Part shown: piece after piece, positions 39,959 through 50,434 of the stretch
Layout: every line of letters begins with the position of its first letter
How positions within the stretch are numbered: the stretch's first letter is position 1
Origin: DOZZ01 sp963792655
Lineage (GTDB): Bacteria; Acidobacteriota; Terriglobia; Bryobacterales; Bryobacteraceae
Assembly (NCBI GenBank): GCA_963792655.1
Contig: CAWBWU010000011.1
Coordinates: 372,001 to 436,000 of the forward strand
Reading direction: 5' to 3'
Length of the DNA: 64,000 nt
Position numbers and translations under genes: made by a program
Notes under the pieces: generated by a model
The model's input: the letters and a program-made list of their open reading frames with translations, nothing else
Databases searched by the model: none
Told to the model about the DNA's origin: nothing

Positions 39959-40747
39959 CGCCCGTGCCGCGCGAGCAATGGCGCATCCAGATGCTTCTCT
40001 GCGCGTTGTTCAAAACGAAAGACCGGCGACGTATGCAGACCCATGCGAGCAAGAGCGCACTGCACGGTAGTTCTCAAAACAGAGAGGCCGTAGACGGTGC
40101 TGCGGCGAACGTTGATCGAGGAGGCTTCCGCGAAGTATCTGGTCGGGCACGAGATCTCGCCGATACGTGCTCCGTAGAGTATGGCCTGCGCGAGGATCTG
40201 GTTATCGAAGACGAAATCTTCCGAGTTGCGTTCGTAAGGCAGCGAAGTTAGTATGTCGCGGCTAAATGCGCGGAAGCCGGTGTGATACTCCGACAGATGC
40301 GCGCGTAAGATCAGGTTCTGAAAACCAGTAAGTGTGCGGTTAGCGACGTACTTATAAAACGGCATGCCACCGGCGAGAGCTTGACCGCCTGGCAATGCGG
40401 GAACCCAGCGCCACGTCGTAGACTCCGTAAGCCACCATGCTGGCGATCGCGGTCGTCAGCAGCGGATTGTACTGATAGTCCGGATGCATCATGACTACGA
40501 CATCCGCGCCAAGCGCCAGGGCTGCTGCATAACAGGTCTTCTGATTGCCGCCGTAGCCGCGATTGCGCTCGTGCACGATCGTGTGCAGACCTAAGCGGCG
40601 CGCCTGTTCCACGGTCTCGTCGCTGCTGTGATCGTCAACCAGAATGCGTTCATCGACCAATGCAGGCAGATCCCGCACCGTCGCTTCCAGTGTCTTCCCT
40701 GCGTTGTAAGCGGGCAACACAACCGCAATACGCTTGCCATTGATCAT
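39955..40747 (-). CDS. Family 2 glycosyltransferase (polyprenyl-phosphate sugar synthase-like), one frameshift
   Basis: The N-terminal half has the GT-A fold: RIAVVLPAYNAGKTLE, LVDDHSSDETVEQARR, HERNRGYGGNQKTCYAAAL and VVVMMHPDYQYNP with the DxD-like acidic site. After a one-base loss near 40395 the second half continues: GGMPFYKYVANRTLTGFQNL, LSEYHTGFRAFSRDIL and NSEDFVFDNQILAQA. It is about 263 residues, close to dolichol-phosphate-mannose synthase relatives. It likely makes a lipid-linked sugar donor for the overlapping GT-C gene. Confidence 0.87.
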
Positions 40748-40960
40748 GGTTTCGCTTTCGACTTAGCTCTCGACGCGATGTTTGCCGGGCTCGTTCCACA
40801 GCGGGTAGCGGGCATCTGACTTCATTATGCTTTACCGCCGGCCACCCTCGTTCCAACACCACCTTAAGAACCTGAAGGCGCAGCGCGGTCTGTTTTGGTT
40901 TTGTCATGGCTGAGTCATCGCCCGTTCATGTGTGATTGCCAAGCTGAAGGAATTGAACCT

Positions 40961-43816
40961 ATGAAAATTCACTCGCTGTTAAGTTGTGTCACCTTACTGG
41001 CCGGGATTGCAGCGTTTACTCCCGCCGCAATGGCCCAGAGTACGCGCGGCACGATCGTCGGCCGCGTTACGGATACCGGCGGTGGCGTGCTGCAGGGCGC
41101 TCGAATCTCGTTGCAACCGGGTAATCTAAGTGCCGTTTCAAATAACCAGGGAGAGTTCCGGCTGATTGACGTTCCGGCAGGCCAAACGTCGGTCACGGTT
41201 TCTTTCGTCGGCTTCTCGCCTGTAACAAAAGACGTTACGGTCACCGCCGGTGAAACTGCGCAGGTGAACACTACGCTTGAAGTTGGTTCGGTGAGCGAGC
41301 AGGTGCTGGTCACCGCTGAACGGCCTCATGGCGAAGCCGAGTCGATTAACCGGCAACGCACTGCCGAAAACATCCTGCAAGTCCTCCCCGCCGAAGTAAT
41401 CACCAGTCTTCCCAACGCGAACGTAGCCGATGCGATTGGCCGTCTCCCGAGCGTGACTCTCGAGCGCGATGAGGGTGAAGGCAAATATGTGCAGATTCGC
41501 GGCGCTGAGCCCCGCTACAGCAATGTCACGGTGGATGGCGTGAACGTCGCGTCCCCTGAAAGTGTTCGACAGATCAAGTTGGATATTGTCCCGTCCGACT
41601 TAGTCGAGTCAGTGGAGATCAACAAGACGCTGCTCGCCAATATGGACGGTGATGCGATTGGCGGTTCGGTCAACCTGCGCACCAAAACCGCGAACGAGCA
41701 GCCGACCCTTTCCCTGTTCGGTCTGGGCGGCTACACGCCGATCGTCGGCGGCCGCGGTGAAGATCAGTTCGGCGGCACGATTGGCAAGCGGTTCGGTAAA
41801 GAAAAGAAGCTAGGCATCCTGTTCGGGGGGACCTATGACTGGAACGGCCGCGGTATCGACGACGTAGAGCCGGCGCCCGGAACCATTCAATGCAATCCGG
41901 GCGATTGCGGCAACCCAGCCGACAACGCAGCGTTCTTTCCCACTTACTTCGGCGCGGGTATCCGCGAATACCGTTACTATCGCGCGCGGTATGGCTTCAC
42001 CGGCAGCGTTGATTACAAGTTCACTGACCGCACAAATATGTATGTCCGCGGTTTATACTCGCACTTCGACAACTTCGGTGACCGTTGGGAGTACAGCCCC
42101 ACTATCAACAGTTTCACTACTTCGGCGCTCGTCGGCGGGACGGATGGTCAGGAGAGCTTTGACGCTCAGATTCGCCGGCCGGTACAGACCGTCGGCAGCA
42201 TCCTCACCGGCGGCCAACATTACTTCGGCAATTCCTGGATCACGTTCGAACTCTCCGCGTCGCGAGCATCGACCGAAGATCAGGGCTACTCCACCACCAA
42301 CTTCGGCCCGGTCGAGGACGCTTCTCCGTTGAACAACATCCAGTTCGGAGTAGACGTGTCGAACCCTTACCGCCCTCGCTTCCCGGTGCTGAATGGAGTG
42401 AATCTCTACGATCCGAAGCAATACTTCCTGCAGAATCTGGATATCAATCGCTATTACAGCCCGCAGGTAAACCTGCAGGGTGGCGTGACCGTGGCGCGGA
42501 ACTATAGCTGGAACGGCCACTACGGCACTGTGGAATACGGCGCAAAGGTACGGAACGCCCACAAGTTCCAGGAGGCCAACGATGTCTACTACAACGCAGT
42601 AGACCCCGGCTCGCTGCCGATGTCGAACTTCCTCACTTCTTTCACAAACAACGATTACTACGACAAGAGCTACCAACTGGGACCGCTGGTCGACTACGAC
42701 AAGGTGCGTGCCTATTTTGGGGCGAACCCCGGCGCATTTGCGGTCAACGGACAAAAGACGCATCCAGCGCAACGAGCCGCAGCAATTCAATCTTTCTGAA
42801 CGCGTCTACGCCGGGTACATTCAGAACTCAATCAACTTCGGCAAGTGGCGCCTGTATGCCGGGATTCGTTTTGAAGCTACCGATGAGAACATTCGCGGCA
42901 ACATTGTGACCATCGACCCGAGCGGCAAATACGCAGGCACCACCGCCTCAACACGGTCGTCTGGATACATCGATCCGCTACCCAGCATGCAACTGCGGTA
43001 CGCGCTGACTCCGGACTCCGGCATTCGTGTGGCGTACGGCCGCGGCCTGGCGCGCCCCAACTTCTCTGACTTGCCGCCCTATCAGACCGTGAATGACCGT
43101 CGCAACAGCATCAGCTCGGGTAATCCGAATCTTCAGCCGACTTATGCCAATAACTACGACGTGCTTTACGAGCACTATCTGAAGCCGCTCGGTGTTCTTG
43201 AGGCAGGATTCTTCTACAAAGATATCTCGCAGCCGATCTACTTCGTGAATAGCACCGTTTCCAGCGGCAGCTACACGGGTTTCAATCAGACGCAGCCAGT
43301 AAACGGTTCGAGCGCTTATCTATGGGGCTTCGAAGCTCTTACCAGCAGCGGTTGGCCTATCTGCCGGGCGCGCTTGGCGGACTCGGTTTGTCGGCGAACT
43401 ACAGCTACACGGATTCGCGAGCCAACGGAGTTCCCGGCCGGTCCGACCGTCCGGCGTTGCAACGCCAGGCTCCGCATACCTGGAATGTAAGCCCCACCTA
43501 CGATCGGGGCCGGCTCTCGATGCGCGTTGGTGTCTCCTACAATGCAGCCAACATCTTTCAGTACAATTACTCGGACGGCGCGCCCCTGGGAGTCAAGGGT
43601 CCCAATGGCGACGTTTATCTGTATGCTCACTTGCAGGTCGATGCGCAGGCAAGCTTCCGGCTTGCAAAAGGCTTCTCAGCAATCGTGTACGGCTTGAACA
43701 TCAACAACGAGGTGTTCGGCTTCTACCAGGGCAGCGGGATCTATCCCATCCAGCGCGAATACTACCAACCGACAGTAGCGGCTGGGTTGCGGTGGAGCCT
43801 CCCGGTAGCCCGGTAA
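40961..43816 (+). CDS. TonB-dependent receptor (TIGR01782-like), two frameshifts
   Basis: ATG 40961 opens a signal peptide (KIHSLLSCVTLLAGIAAFTPAAMA-type) followed by a carboxypeptidase-regulatory-like domain (GTIVGRVTDTGGGVLQGARI). A plug follows with NVADAIGRLPSVTLERDEGEG and VQIRGAEPRYSNVTVDGVNV, then SVEINKTLLANMDGDAIGGS, characteristic of the Caulobacter/Xanthomonas receptor family TIGR01782. A 22-strand-type barrel continues to LRWSLPVAR at the C-terminus. One base is missing in the A run 42753-42756, and another near 43337. Total length is about 950 residues. It imports a large ligand, perhaps an oligosaccharide, across the outer membrane. Confidence 0.88.
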
Positions 43817-43840
43817 TCTGACAACCAGCAACACATCGCC

Positions 43841-43876
43841 CGGCGCTTCGTTCCAAGCGAAGCGCCGTTTGTGTTT
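43841..43876. terminator. Rho-independent terminator between convergent genes
   Basis: A perfect 10-bp stem, CGGCGCTTCG (43841-43850) and CGAAGCGCCG (43858-43867), with a 7-base loop is followed by TTTGTGTTT. It ends the TonB receptor transcript on the plus strand. It overlaps the stop of the minus-strand MFS/spermidine-synthase gene by two bases. Confidence 0.88.
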
Positions 43877-45998
43877 AGTTCAGAATCTGCCACAGGTTGC
43901 TATAGTCATCCGTCCAAAGGCGCAGGTGCGAGATCTCGGTCATCTTGGCGTCGGGTGCATTCAGCCAGGGCAGCGTCTCGAAGCTGGGGCGATGGAACAC
44001 CATGACCCAGTCCGATGCGAATGTCTCAGTTTTCGTCTCTGCTGAGCTCTCTACTAACTTCGCGGTCTTCCCCAGGCTATTCGCCAGAAGCTTTACCACC
44101 GGTGCAAGATCCAGGTACTTATTGGAAACATGCACGGCCAGCACTCCATCCGGCTTCAAGTGACGGAAATAAATCTGGAACGCCTCTCGCGTGAGTAAGT
44201 GGACAGGAATCGCGTCGCTTGAGAATGCATCGATAGCAAGAAGGTCGAACTGCTGACTTGGTTCATGCTCCATCGAGAGCCTCGCGTCCCCGAGCACTAC
44301 ATCCAGCTTGGCCGGCGTATCAGACAGGTAAGTGAACTGGTTGCGCGCGATACCCGGCACCAGCGGGTTGATCTCGTAGTAGCGGATGTAATCGCCTGCC
44401 CGCCCGTAGGCAGCAATGGTGCCCGTACCAAGCCCCACGACTCCAATTCTCACGGGCCCATACTTCTGGAGTTCCGTGATACTTCTGCCCACCCCGGTTG
44501 ACGGCGCATAGTAAGTCAAAGGCTCACGACGCCGTTTCGGATCGGTAAACTGCTCCCCGTGATTGATGGTGCCGTGTGTGAGCTGCCGGATTTCGTCCTG
44601 ATCCGCACTCTTGGCATAGTCCGTAACCCGCAAAGCGCCATAGAAGTTTCTTACAAGCAGCACATTGCCACTTACCAACTCGTGCATGTTGTAGAACAGG
44701 TATCCGCCAAGCGCAAGCGCGATCACGGCCGACCCTGGCCACAGCACTTTCCACTGATCCGCCCAGAAGCCGCTCGCGGCGCGCTGCCTGAAAAAGAGGC
44801 CGACCACCAGCAATGCTGTAAAGGCGATGGTGATCGGAAACTCATAGAGCGCTGTAAATGCGACGGGCGCGAACGCGGCAACGAAGAGTCCGCCAAGTGC
44901 ACCGCCTACCGCGACCATCAAATAGAAAAGTGTCAGGTGCTGTGTTGCAGGTTTGCGGCGCGCCAGTTCGCCATGCAGCACCATGCAACACACGAAGAGC
45001 GATCCACTGAACAGCGGAATCAACACTCCCAGGCTGCGGATCACGCCGTCGCCCGAAAGGCAGAACGCCATGCTCCCCTCCGCAACTGCCAGCAACCCAA
45101 GAAAGAGCGGACGCACATACCAGCGCGGGTGATCGAAGCAGAGGATAAAACTCAACAGATACAGCGACAGCGGCAGCACCCAGAGAAACGGGATGGCCGC
45201 CACATTCTGTGACAAATGATTGGTGACCGCGAGTAACATCGCCGAGGCCGCCGCGGGAAGAGCGATCCAGACAAGTACAGTCGGGATGCGGAGCGCACTC
45301 ATGGCCGCCGGCGTCTCACTTGCGATTAGTGACAGGCCGCGCGTTCGCCAGGCAACGGTTGCACAAAGAGCGGCAAAGAGCACGTAGCCGCCTGACCATA
45401 TCCACGCCTGATGGTGGCTGGAGATATAAGGTTCTACTAATACCGGGTAGGAGATCAGCGCCAGCATCGATCCCGCGTTCGACAGCGCGAAGTAGCGATA
45501 CGGGATGCCGCGGCGCGCGCCTCGCGCAAACCACGATTGCAACAGCGGGCTTGTTGACGACAACAAAAAGTAAGGTCCGCCGATACTCGCGGCTAACAAG
45601 CCCAAAATGCGCAACAAAGGTTGATCGCTGCCCGCGGGCTTCCACCAGTCGGATGGGTAGATGGGAAGAAACGCCAAACTAACCGCCAACAACGCTACAT
45701 GGATGATCGCCTGCTGACGTGGTGGACGGCTTGACACCCAGTGCGCGTACGCATAGCCCAGCAGCAACGCGATCTGAAAGAACAGCATGCACGCCGTCCA
45801 GACCGCGGCCGATCCGCCGAACCAGGGCAGAATGATCTTCGCGATGATCGGCTGAACCTGAAACAGCAGGAAAGCGCTGAAAACGATGGTGACGGCGTAG
45901 AGAAGATGACGCGTGCCGCCCTGCGGCTCAGCGGTAAGCGGCGACTCCGGTAACCCGCTCCCCGATGACGAGAGCATGGATGTGGTCGGTTCCCTCAT
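43875..45998 (-). CDS. Fused MFS-like membrane domain / spermidine synthase-like protein
   Basis: Residues 1-460 form 12 or more hydrophobic helices. Residues about 490-700 form a SAM-type aminopropyltransferase domain with VRIGVVGLGTGTIAAYG, YYEINPLVPGIARNQF, VVLGDARLSME and LLAIDAFSSDAIPVHLLT, the GxGTG and DAFSSDA motifs of the spermidine synthase family. Fused MFS/spermidine synthases are widespread in bacteria, but few have a shown activity. The 5' end overlaps the acyl-CoA dehydrogenase 3' end by 71 bases if ATG 45998 is used. ATG 45974 is an alternative, and the real start could be further in, since the first helix begins near residue 30. Confidence 0.82.
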   Translation of the reverse strand: MREPTTSMLSSSGSGLPESPLTAEPQGGTRHLLYAVTIVFSAFLLFQVQPIIAKIILPWFGGSAAVWTACMLFFQIALLLGYAYAHWVSSRPPRQQAIIHVALLAVSLAFLPIYPSDWWKPAGSDQPLLRILGLLAASIGGPYFLLSSTSPLLQSWFARGARRGIPYRYFALSNAGSMLALISYPVLVEPYISSHHQAWIWSGGYVLFAALCATVAWRTRGLSLIASETPAAMSALRIPTVLVWIALPAAASAMLLAVTNHLSQNVAAIPFLWVLPLSLYLLSFILCFDHPRWYVRPLFLGLLAVAEGSMAFCLSGDGVIRSLGVLIPLFSGSLFVCCMVLHGELARRKPATQHLTLFYLMVAVGGALGGLFVAAFAPVAFTALYEFPITIAFTALLVVGLFFRQRAASGFWADQWKVLWPGSAVIALALGGYLFYNMHELVSGNVLLVRNFYGALRVTDYAKSADQDEIRQLTHGTINHGEQFTDPKRRREPLTYYAPSTGVGRSITELQKYGPVRIGVVGLGTGTIAAYGRAGDYIRYYEINPLVPGIARNQFTYLSDTPAKLDVVLGDARLSMEHEPSQQFDLLAIDAFSSDAIPVHLLTREAFQIYFRHLKPDGVLAVHVSNKYLDLAPVVKLLANSLGKTAKLVESSAETKTETFASDWVMVFHRPSFETLPWLNAPDAKMTEISHLRLWTDDYSNLWQILN

Positions 45999-47098
45999 AC
46001 GTCTTCACCGTTTCCAGATTGCACAAGTGACGCATTATAGGATATTCCTCGGTAATGCCGTTAGCGCCAAGCAGGTCGCGGCTCAGACGTGCACATTCGA
46101 GCGCAATCGTCACGTTATTCCGCTTCAACATGGAGATGTGCGCGGGCTCCAGCTTGCCTTGGTCTTTCAGTCTTCCCGCCTGAATCGCCAGCAGTTGGGC
46201 CTTGGTAATCTCGGTGATCATCCACGCCAGCTTTTCCTGTACCAGCTGGTGCGAGGCAAGCGGCCGGTCGTCGAACTGCTTGCGCAGGATCGTGTACTGG
46301 CGTGCGGTTTCGTAGCAGTCCATGGCGGCGCCAAGCACACCCCAACCAATTCCGAAGCGCGCCTGCGAGAGACACAGCAACGGGCCTTTCAGACCCTTCA
46401 CTCCCGGCAGCATGGACGAATCCGGAACGCGGCATCCGGCGAGCGCAAGACTCGAGGTCACCGATGCGCGCATCGACCACTTGCCGTGAATGTCCGACGT
46501 GGAATAACCGGGCGTGCCGCGTTCCACAAGAAAGCCGCGGATGCCGTCATCGGTTCGAGCCCAGACGATCGCCACGTCGGCGACACTCCCGTTGGTGATC
46601 CAGGTCTTCTCGCCATTCAGCACCCAGTCGCGCCCGTCGCGAACGGCGGTCGTGCGCATGCCTGCGGGGTTCGAGCCGAAGTCGGGCTCCGTCAGTCCAA
46701 AGCAGCCGACCGCTTCGCCTGATTGCAAGCGCGGCAGCCATTTGGCTCTTCTGTTCTTCGGACCCGAACTTCAGGATGGGAAACATGACCAGCGCGCCCT
46801 GCACGCTGACGAAACTTCGCAAACCGGAGTCGCCGCGTTCGAGCTCCTGCATGATGAGCCCGTACTCGACATTGCTCATGCCGGCGCAGCCATAGCCTTC
46901 CAGATTCGCGCCGAGAAAGCCGAGGCGCCCCAGTTCCGGGATGAGCCGCGCAGGAAATACACCGTCGCGGTACCAATCGTTCACCACCGGGAGAACTTCA
47001 GTATCGACAAACTGGCGGGCTGTCCGCCTGACCAATAATTCCTGCTCGTCAAACAGAGAATCTACGAGGAAATAATCCACTCCGCGAAAGGGAATCAT
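45928..47098 (-). CDS. Acyl-CoA dehydrogenase, glutaryl-CoA dehydrogenase-like, one frameshift
   Basis: The reassembled protein is about 389 residues. It begins FDEQELLVRRTARQFVDTEVLP and continues LGANLEGYGCAGMSNVEYGL, CFGLTEPDFGSNPAGM, WVLNGEKTWITNGSVADVAIVW (FAD/acyl-CoA binding) and ends ETVKTYEGTDHIHALVIG, whose glutamate is the catalytic base placed as in GcdH. It oxidises an acyl-CoA, most likely glutaryl-CoA, in lysine or aromatic breakdown. The shift near 46743 is repaired by removing one A, giving EEQKAKWLPRLQSGEAV. No electron-transfer flavoprotein genes are nearby. Confidence 0.88.
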
Positions 47099-47169
47099 GT
47101 ATTGAAGCGGCCGGTCGGCCTTTGATCCAGCTTATCAGTGGTTTCGATAACATTCGCGGGTTCACTCCG

Positions 47170-47198
47170 TTGCTGCGCGTGAGACGCCCATCTATACT
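47170..47198 (+). promoter_or_regulatory. Probable sigma-70 promoter of the exopolysaccharide operon
   Basis: TTGCTG (47170-47175) and TATACT (47193-47198) are separated by exactly 17 bases, and the predicted start of transcription near 47205 is about 20 bases before the ATG at 47225. Confidence 0.5.
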
Positions 47199-47202
47199 TT
47201 TA

Positions 47203-47215
47203 GTTACCGGGTAAC
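47203..47215. promoter_or_regulatory. Palindrome GTTACCGGGTAAC, candidate operator
   Basis: A perfect 6+1+6 dyad covers the predicted transcription start of the exopolysaccharide operon, the position where a repressor would block initiation. The binding protein is unknown. Confidence 0.4.
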
Positions 47216-47224
47216 CGGGCGCCC

Positions 47225-48679
47225 ATGGATTCATTGCTCTGGCTAGGTGCGATTGCGTTCGCCCTATCGCTGGTCCTCACTCCGATCTTTCGCGATGTTT
47301 TTCGCTCGTACGGAGTGGTGGATGCGCCCGATCTACAGGGCCGAAAAATTCATAAATACCCGATACCGCGTGTAGGCGGAATCGCGATCGCGTGCTCGTA
47401 TGTCGGCGCGTTCATGCTGGTTCCGGGGCACGCGCGCGCGGTGCTGCAGAGCGACTTCGGTCTGGTTTGGAAACTCGCTCCCGCGGCCGCTTTGATCTTC
47501 GCTACCGGCCTGATCGACGATCTGATCGGCCTCAAGCCCGTCCAAAAGCTGGCGGGTCAGCTAGGCGCCGCCGGTCTGGCTTATTGGGCCGGAGTTCGCA
47601 TTTCCAGCATGATCTGGATCTCCACCGATAGCTGGTGGAGTCTGCCCGTCACTCTTTTTTGGCTGCTGGCATGTACCAACGCGTTCAACCTGGTGGACGG
47701 TATGGACGGGCTCGCCGGCGGCGTGGGCCTGTTCAGCACGGTCACCATTTGCGTGGCTGCTCTGCTTCATGGCAACCCGGCGCTGGTTCTCGCGACGGTC
47801 CCGCTAGCCGGATGTCTGCTTGGCTTTCTCTGCTACAACTTCAACCCGGCCACTATCTTTCTCGGCGATTCGGGAAGCCTGCTGATTGGCTTTATGCTCG
47901 GCTGTTACGGCGTGATCTGGAGCCAGAAATCCGCAACGCTGCTGGGCATGACGGCGCCGCTGATGGCGCTTTCGATTCCTCTGCTCGATACGTCACTCGC
48001 CATCATCCGCCGCCTGCTGAAACACCAGCCGATTTTTACGGCCGACCGCGGGCACATTCACCACAAACTGCTCGATCGCGGACTCACTCCCCGGCGCGCC
48101 GCTCTGGTTTTCTATGGTGTCAGCGGGCTGGTTGCCTGCTTCTCGTTACTGCAAAGCGTCGCGACGAACAATCGCATTTCCGGTTTGATCGTCGTGCTTT
48201 TTTGCTTTGTGGTTTGGGGCGGCATTCAGTACCTGGGCTATGCAGAATTTTCTGTTGCGGGGCGCATGCTGTTCGGCGGTGAGTTTCAGCGCAATCTGAA
48301 GCATCAGCTCGACATGAATCTGATCGAGGCATCGGTGCGGGAAGCGCGCGATCTCGAAAGTTGCTGGCAAGTTATCTCTTACTCGGCGGAGAAGCTGGGC
48401 TTTCACTGCGTGCGTATGCTGCTCGACTCAGGCCAGGCCTTTGTCGGGCCGCCGGTTTCTGCCGAGACATCCACTTGGTTCCTGCGTATACCCCTGGATG
48501 GCCAAGGCTACGTGGAATTGCGCGGAGGGCTAGGTGCGCACCTGAACTCAGCGGCGCTGGGGCCGTTCATCCAGTTGGTACACAGTACGCTGCGTCCACA
48601 GATGGAACGCCTCGCAAGCCAGGCTGCCGCCACCGATGCCATCGGCGGCAATCCACTCGCAGGCTCACTGCCCGGCTAA
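47225..48679 (+). CDS. Undecaprenyl-phosphate N-acetylhexosamine 1-phosphate transferase family (WecA/TagO-like) with C-terminal extension
   Basis: The 484-residue protein has the polyprenyl-phosphate sugar-1-phosphate transferase core: RKIHKYPIPRVGGIAI, ATGLIDDLIGLKPVQKL (the DD site), NAFNLVDGMDGLAGGV, TIFLGDSGSLLIG and DRGHIHHKLLDRGLTPRRA (the HxHH site), with about ten membrane helices. It starts lipid-linked glycan assembly from a UDP-sugar. Beyond the usual end (about 350) is a soluble 130-residue tail (NLIEASVREARDLESCWQVISY), related in look to helical/GAF-like modules. It is followed one base later by a second glycan-initiating enzyme gene, as in exopolysaccharide operons. Confidence 0.87.
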   Translation: MDSLLWLGAIAFALSLVLTPIFRDVFRSYGVVDAPDLQGRKIHKYPIPRVGGIAIACSYVGAFMLVPGHARAVLQSDFGLVWKLAPAAALIFATGLIDDLIGLKPVQKLAGQLGAAGLAYWAGVRISSMIWISTDSWWSLPVTLFWLLACTNAFNLVDGMDGLAGGVGLFSTVTICVAALLHGNPALVLATVPLAGCLLGFLCYNFNPATIFLGDSGSLLIGFMLGCYGVIWSQKSATLLGMTAPLMALSIPLLDTSLAIIRRLLKHQPIFTADRGHIHHKLLDRGLTPRRAALVFYGVSGLVACFSLLQSVATNNRISGLIVVLFCFVVWGGIQYLGYAEFSVAGRMLFGGEFQRNLKHQLDMNLIEASVREARDLESCWQVISYSAEKLGFHCVRMLLDSGQAFVGPPVSAETSTWFLRIPLDGQGYVELRGGLGAHLNSAALGPFIQLVHSTLRPQMERLASQAAATDAIGGNPLAGSLPG

Positions 48680-48680
48680 C

Positions 48681-50054
48681 GTGCGGCTCCCGGATCATCT
48701 TCTCCCGCAACGCCTTTGGGCTCTGCTCCTGACGGACATGGGCCTGATCTCCCTCGTCTACCTGATCGTCTCCACTGCATATAACGGTGCCGACGAAATC
48801 AGCTTTCTCACGGAATATCGCGGCGTAGGGCGCATCGGCATCGTGGTGCTCAGCGTGATCGCGGGCTTATACCTGACCGACCTCTATCATCACGTGCGCG
48901 TGACGTCGCGGCTCAACCTGGGGCTGCAGTTGCTGAGCGTTTCGGGCATCACGTTGATGATCCAGGGTCTGCTCTCCTACACGGTCAACACCCTGCGTAA
49001 CGAGAACTATGGCCTGCACCTGCCGCGCTACATGATGGTGACTGCTACGGCCGTCTGTTTCGCCGTGCTCTTCACGTGGCGCAGCTACTACGGCAGCGTC
49101 ATGTGGAATCGCATGTCGTATGACCGGGTGCTCTTCATCGGGGCCGACGAAGTGGTTTGCGAGATCGCGGAACTCATGGCGAGTCAGCCGGAACGGGGAT
49201 ATCTGGTCGCGGGCTATCTTTCAGACGATCTCCCGTCAGGTTGCTCCTCGCTCGGCCCGTTGTTGGGCAGCCCGCGCGATGTCCGGCGCATCACCTCCGA
49301 AACCCACGCGACGCGTGTGATCGTCGGCATGCTGGACCGTCGCGCGCATTTGCCCATGCCCGATCTGCTCTCAATGAGCCGTTCGGGTCTGATCATCGAC
49401 GACGCGGCCATCAGCTACGAAAAAGTTTGCGGCCGGGTTTGCTCGCGCGATTTCCGCCCATCGCAATTCATCTTCGATGCGGCGCTGGTGTCCCGTCCGG
49501 GCAGCATGGCGGTGCAGTCAATTTACACAAATGTGGTCGCGCTATGCAGCGTAATTGCCATGCTGCCGATCATGATTTTAGTGGCGCTCGCAGTACGTTT
49601 TTCATCGCGCGGTCCCGTGCTGGTAGGGGAAACCCGCCTTGGCCAGCATGCTATTCCATTTCGTCTCAACCGCTTCCGTACCTGGCGCCAAATCAAGACC
49701 ATTCGCGGAACGGAACGCCGGACTACTAGCCTGGGCGTCTTGCTGCAGCGGTTCCATTTAGATCGGTTACCGATTCTTTTCAACGTGTTGCGTGGCGAAA
49801 TGGCACTCGTCGGGCCGACTCCGGACCGCCCTGAGTTTGCGGATCGGATCACGCGCTATGTGCCGTACTATCCGCAAAGGCAGCTCGTCAAGCCTGGGCT
49901 GACCGGCTGGAGCCAGATTAATCTTCCGGATCACAAAGCACCAGATGCATTAACGGCTCTGGAATACGATCTTTATTACACAAAACATCTTTCTATTTAT
50001 CTCGACGCGCACATATTATTGGCGAGATTACGACAAATTATCGTTGGCGCCTAA
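48681..50054 (+). CDS. Exopolysaccharide polyprenyl-glycosylphosphotransferase
   Basis: GTG 48681 gives 457 residues, beginning one base after the previous stop. Four or five N-terminal helices precede a CoA-binding-like Rossmann domain (VLFIGADEVVCEIAELMAS). The C-terminal bacterial sugar transferase domain has a fifth helix, RGPVLVGETRLGQHAIPFRLNRFRTW, FHLDRLPILFNVLRGEMALVGPTP and YYPQRQLVKPGLTGWSQINL. These enzymes move a sugar-phosphate from a UDP-sugar to undecaprenyl phosphate. The usual QxRxG and DELPQ motifs are altered here (ETRLGQ, LDRLPI), so substrate preference may differ. Two initiating transferases in tandem is notable. Confidence 0.88.
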   Translation: MRLPDHLLPQRLWALLLTDMGLISLVYLIVSTAYNGADEISFLTEYRGVGRIGIVVLSVIAGLYLTDLYHHVRVTSRLNLGLQLLSVSGITLMIQGLLSYTVNTLRNENYGLHLPRYMMVTATAVCFAVLFTWRSYYGSVMWNRMSYDRVLFIGADEVVCEIAELMASQPERGYLVAGYLSDDLPSGCSSLGPLLGSPRDVRRITSETHATRVIVGMLDRRAHLPMPDLLSMSRSGLIIDDAAISYEKVCGRVCSRDFRPSQFIFDAALVSRPGSMAVQSIYTNVVALCSVIAMLPIMILVALAVRFSSRGPVLVGETRLGQHAIPFRLNRFRTWRQIKTIRGTERRTTSLGVLLQRFHLDRLPILFNVLRGEMALVGPTPDRPEFADRITRYVPYYPQRQLVKPGLTGWSQINLPDHKAPDALTALEYDLYYTKHLSIYLDAHILLARLRQIIVGA

Positions 50055-50089
50055 AGTTCCGCGGCACGTCCGCCGATCACTGGCTCAAC

Positions 50090-50434
50090 ATGTTGCAAAT
50101 CGTACCTCTCTCCCTAGCTTCGGTCAGCATGATCGGCGCTCTGCTCTTCATGGCTCGCCAGAATCAGAAGTCGGGCTGGCGGCGTGAGCGCAACTACCTC
50201 TCACAGGACATACAGGACACTATGGAACAGCTAATGAACCGCATGCCGCAGGCTGCCGCGCCGCCGGTAGCAATGCCTACGGCGATGTTCACGCCCGAAG
50301 CCTCTTTGAGCTTCTCGTTGCAACTCGCGAAATTACATTCGACGCTCGCCGCTAAGCCTTCCGTCGCGCCGGCGGCTCCCGCAACTCCGGTAACTGCGGA
50401 TCGCTCCAGAGCAGTTCTGGCGGCGCGCGCTTAA
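50090..50434 (+). CDS. Small single-span membrane protein of unknown function
   Basis: This 114-residue protein has one N-terminal membrane helix (IVPLSLASVSMIGALLFMA), a charged segment (WRRERNYLSQDIQDTMEQLMNR) and an Ala/Pro-rich tail. It follows the sugar-phosphotransferase gene by 35 bases and probably shares its transcript, perhaps as an accessory membrane factor. No family is recognised. Its stop overlaps the convergent dehydrogenase gene by four bases. Confidence 0.55.
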   Translation: MLQIVPLSLASVSMIGALLFMARQNQKSGWRRERNYLSQDIQDTMEQLMNRMPQAAAPPVAMPTAMFTPEASLSFSLQLAKLHSTLAAKPSVAPAAPATPVTADRSRAVLAARA

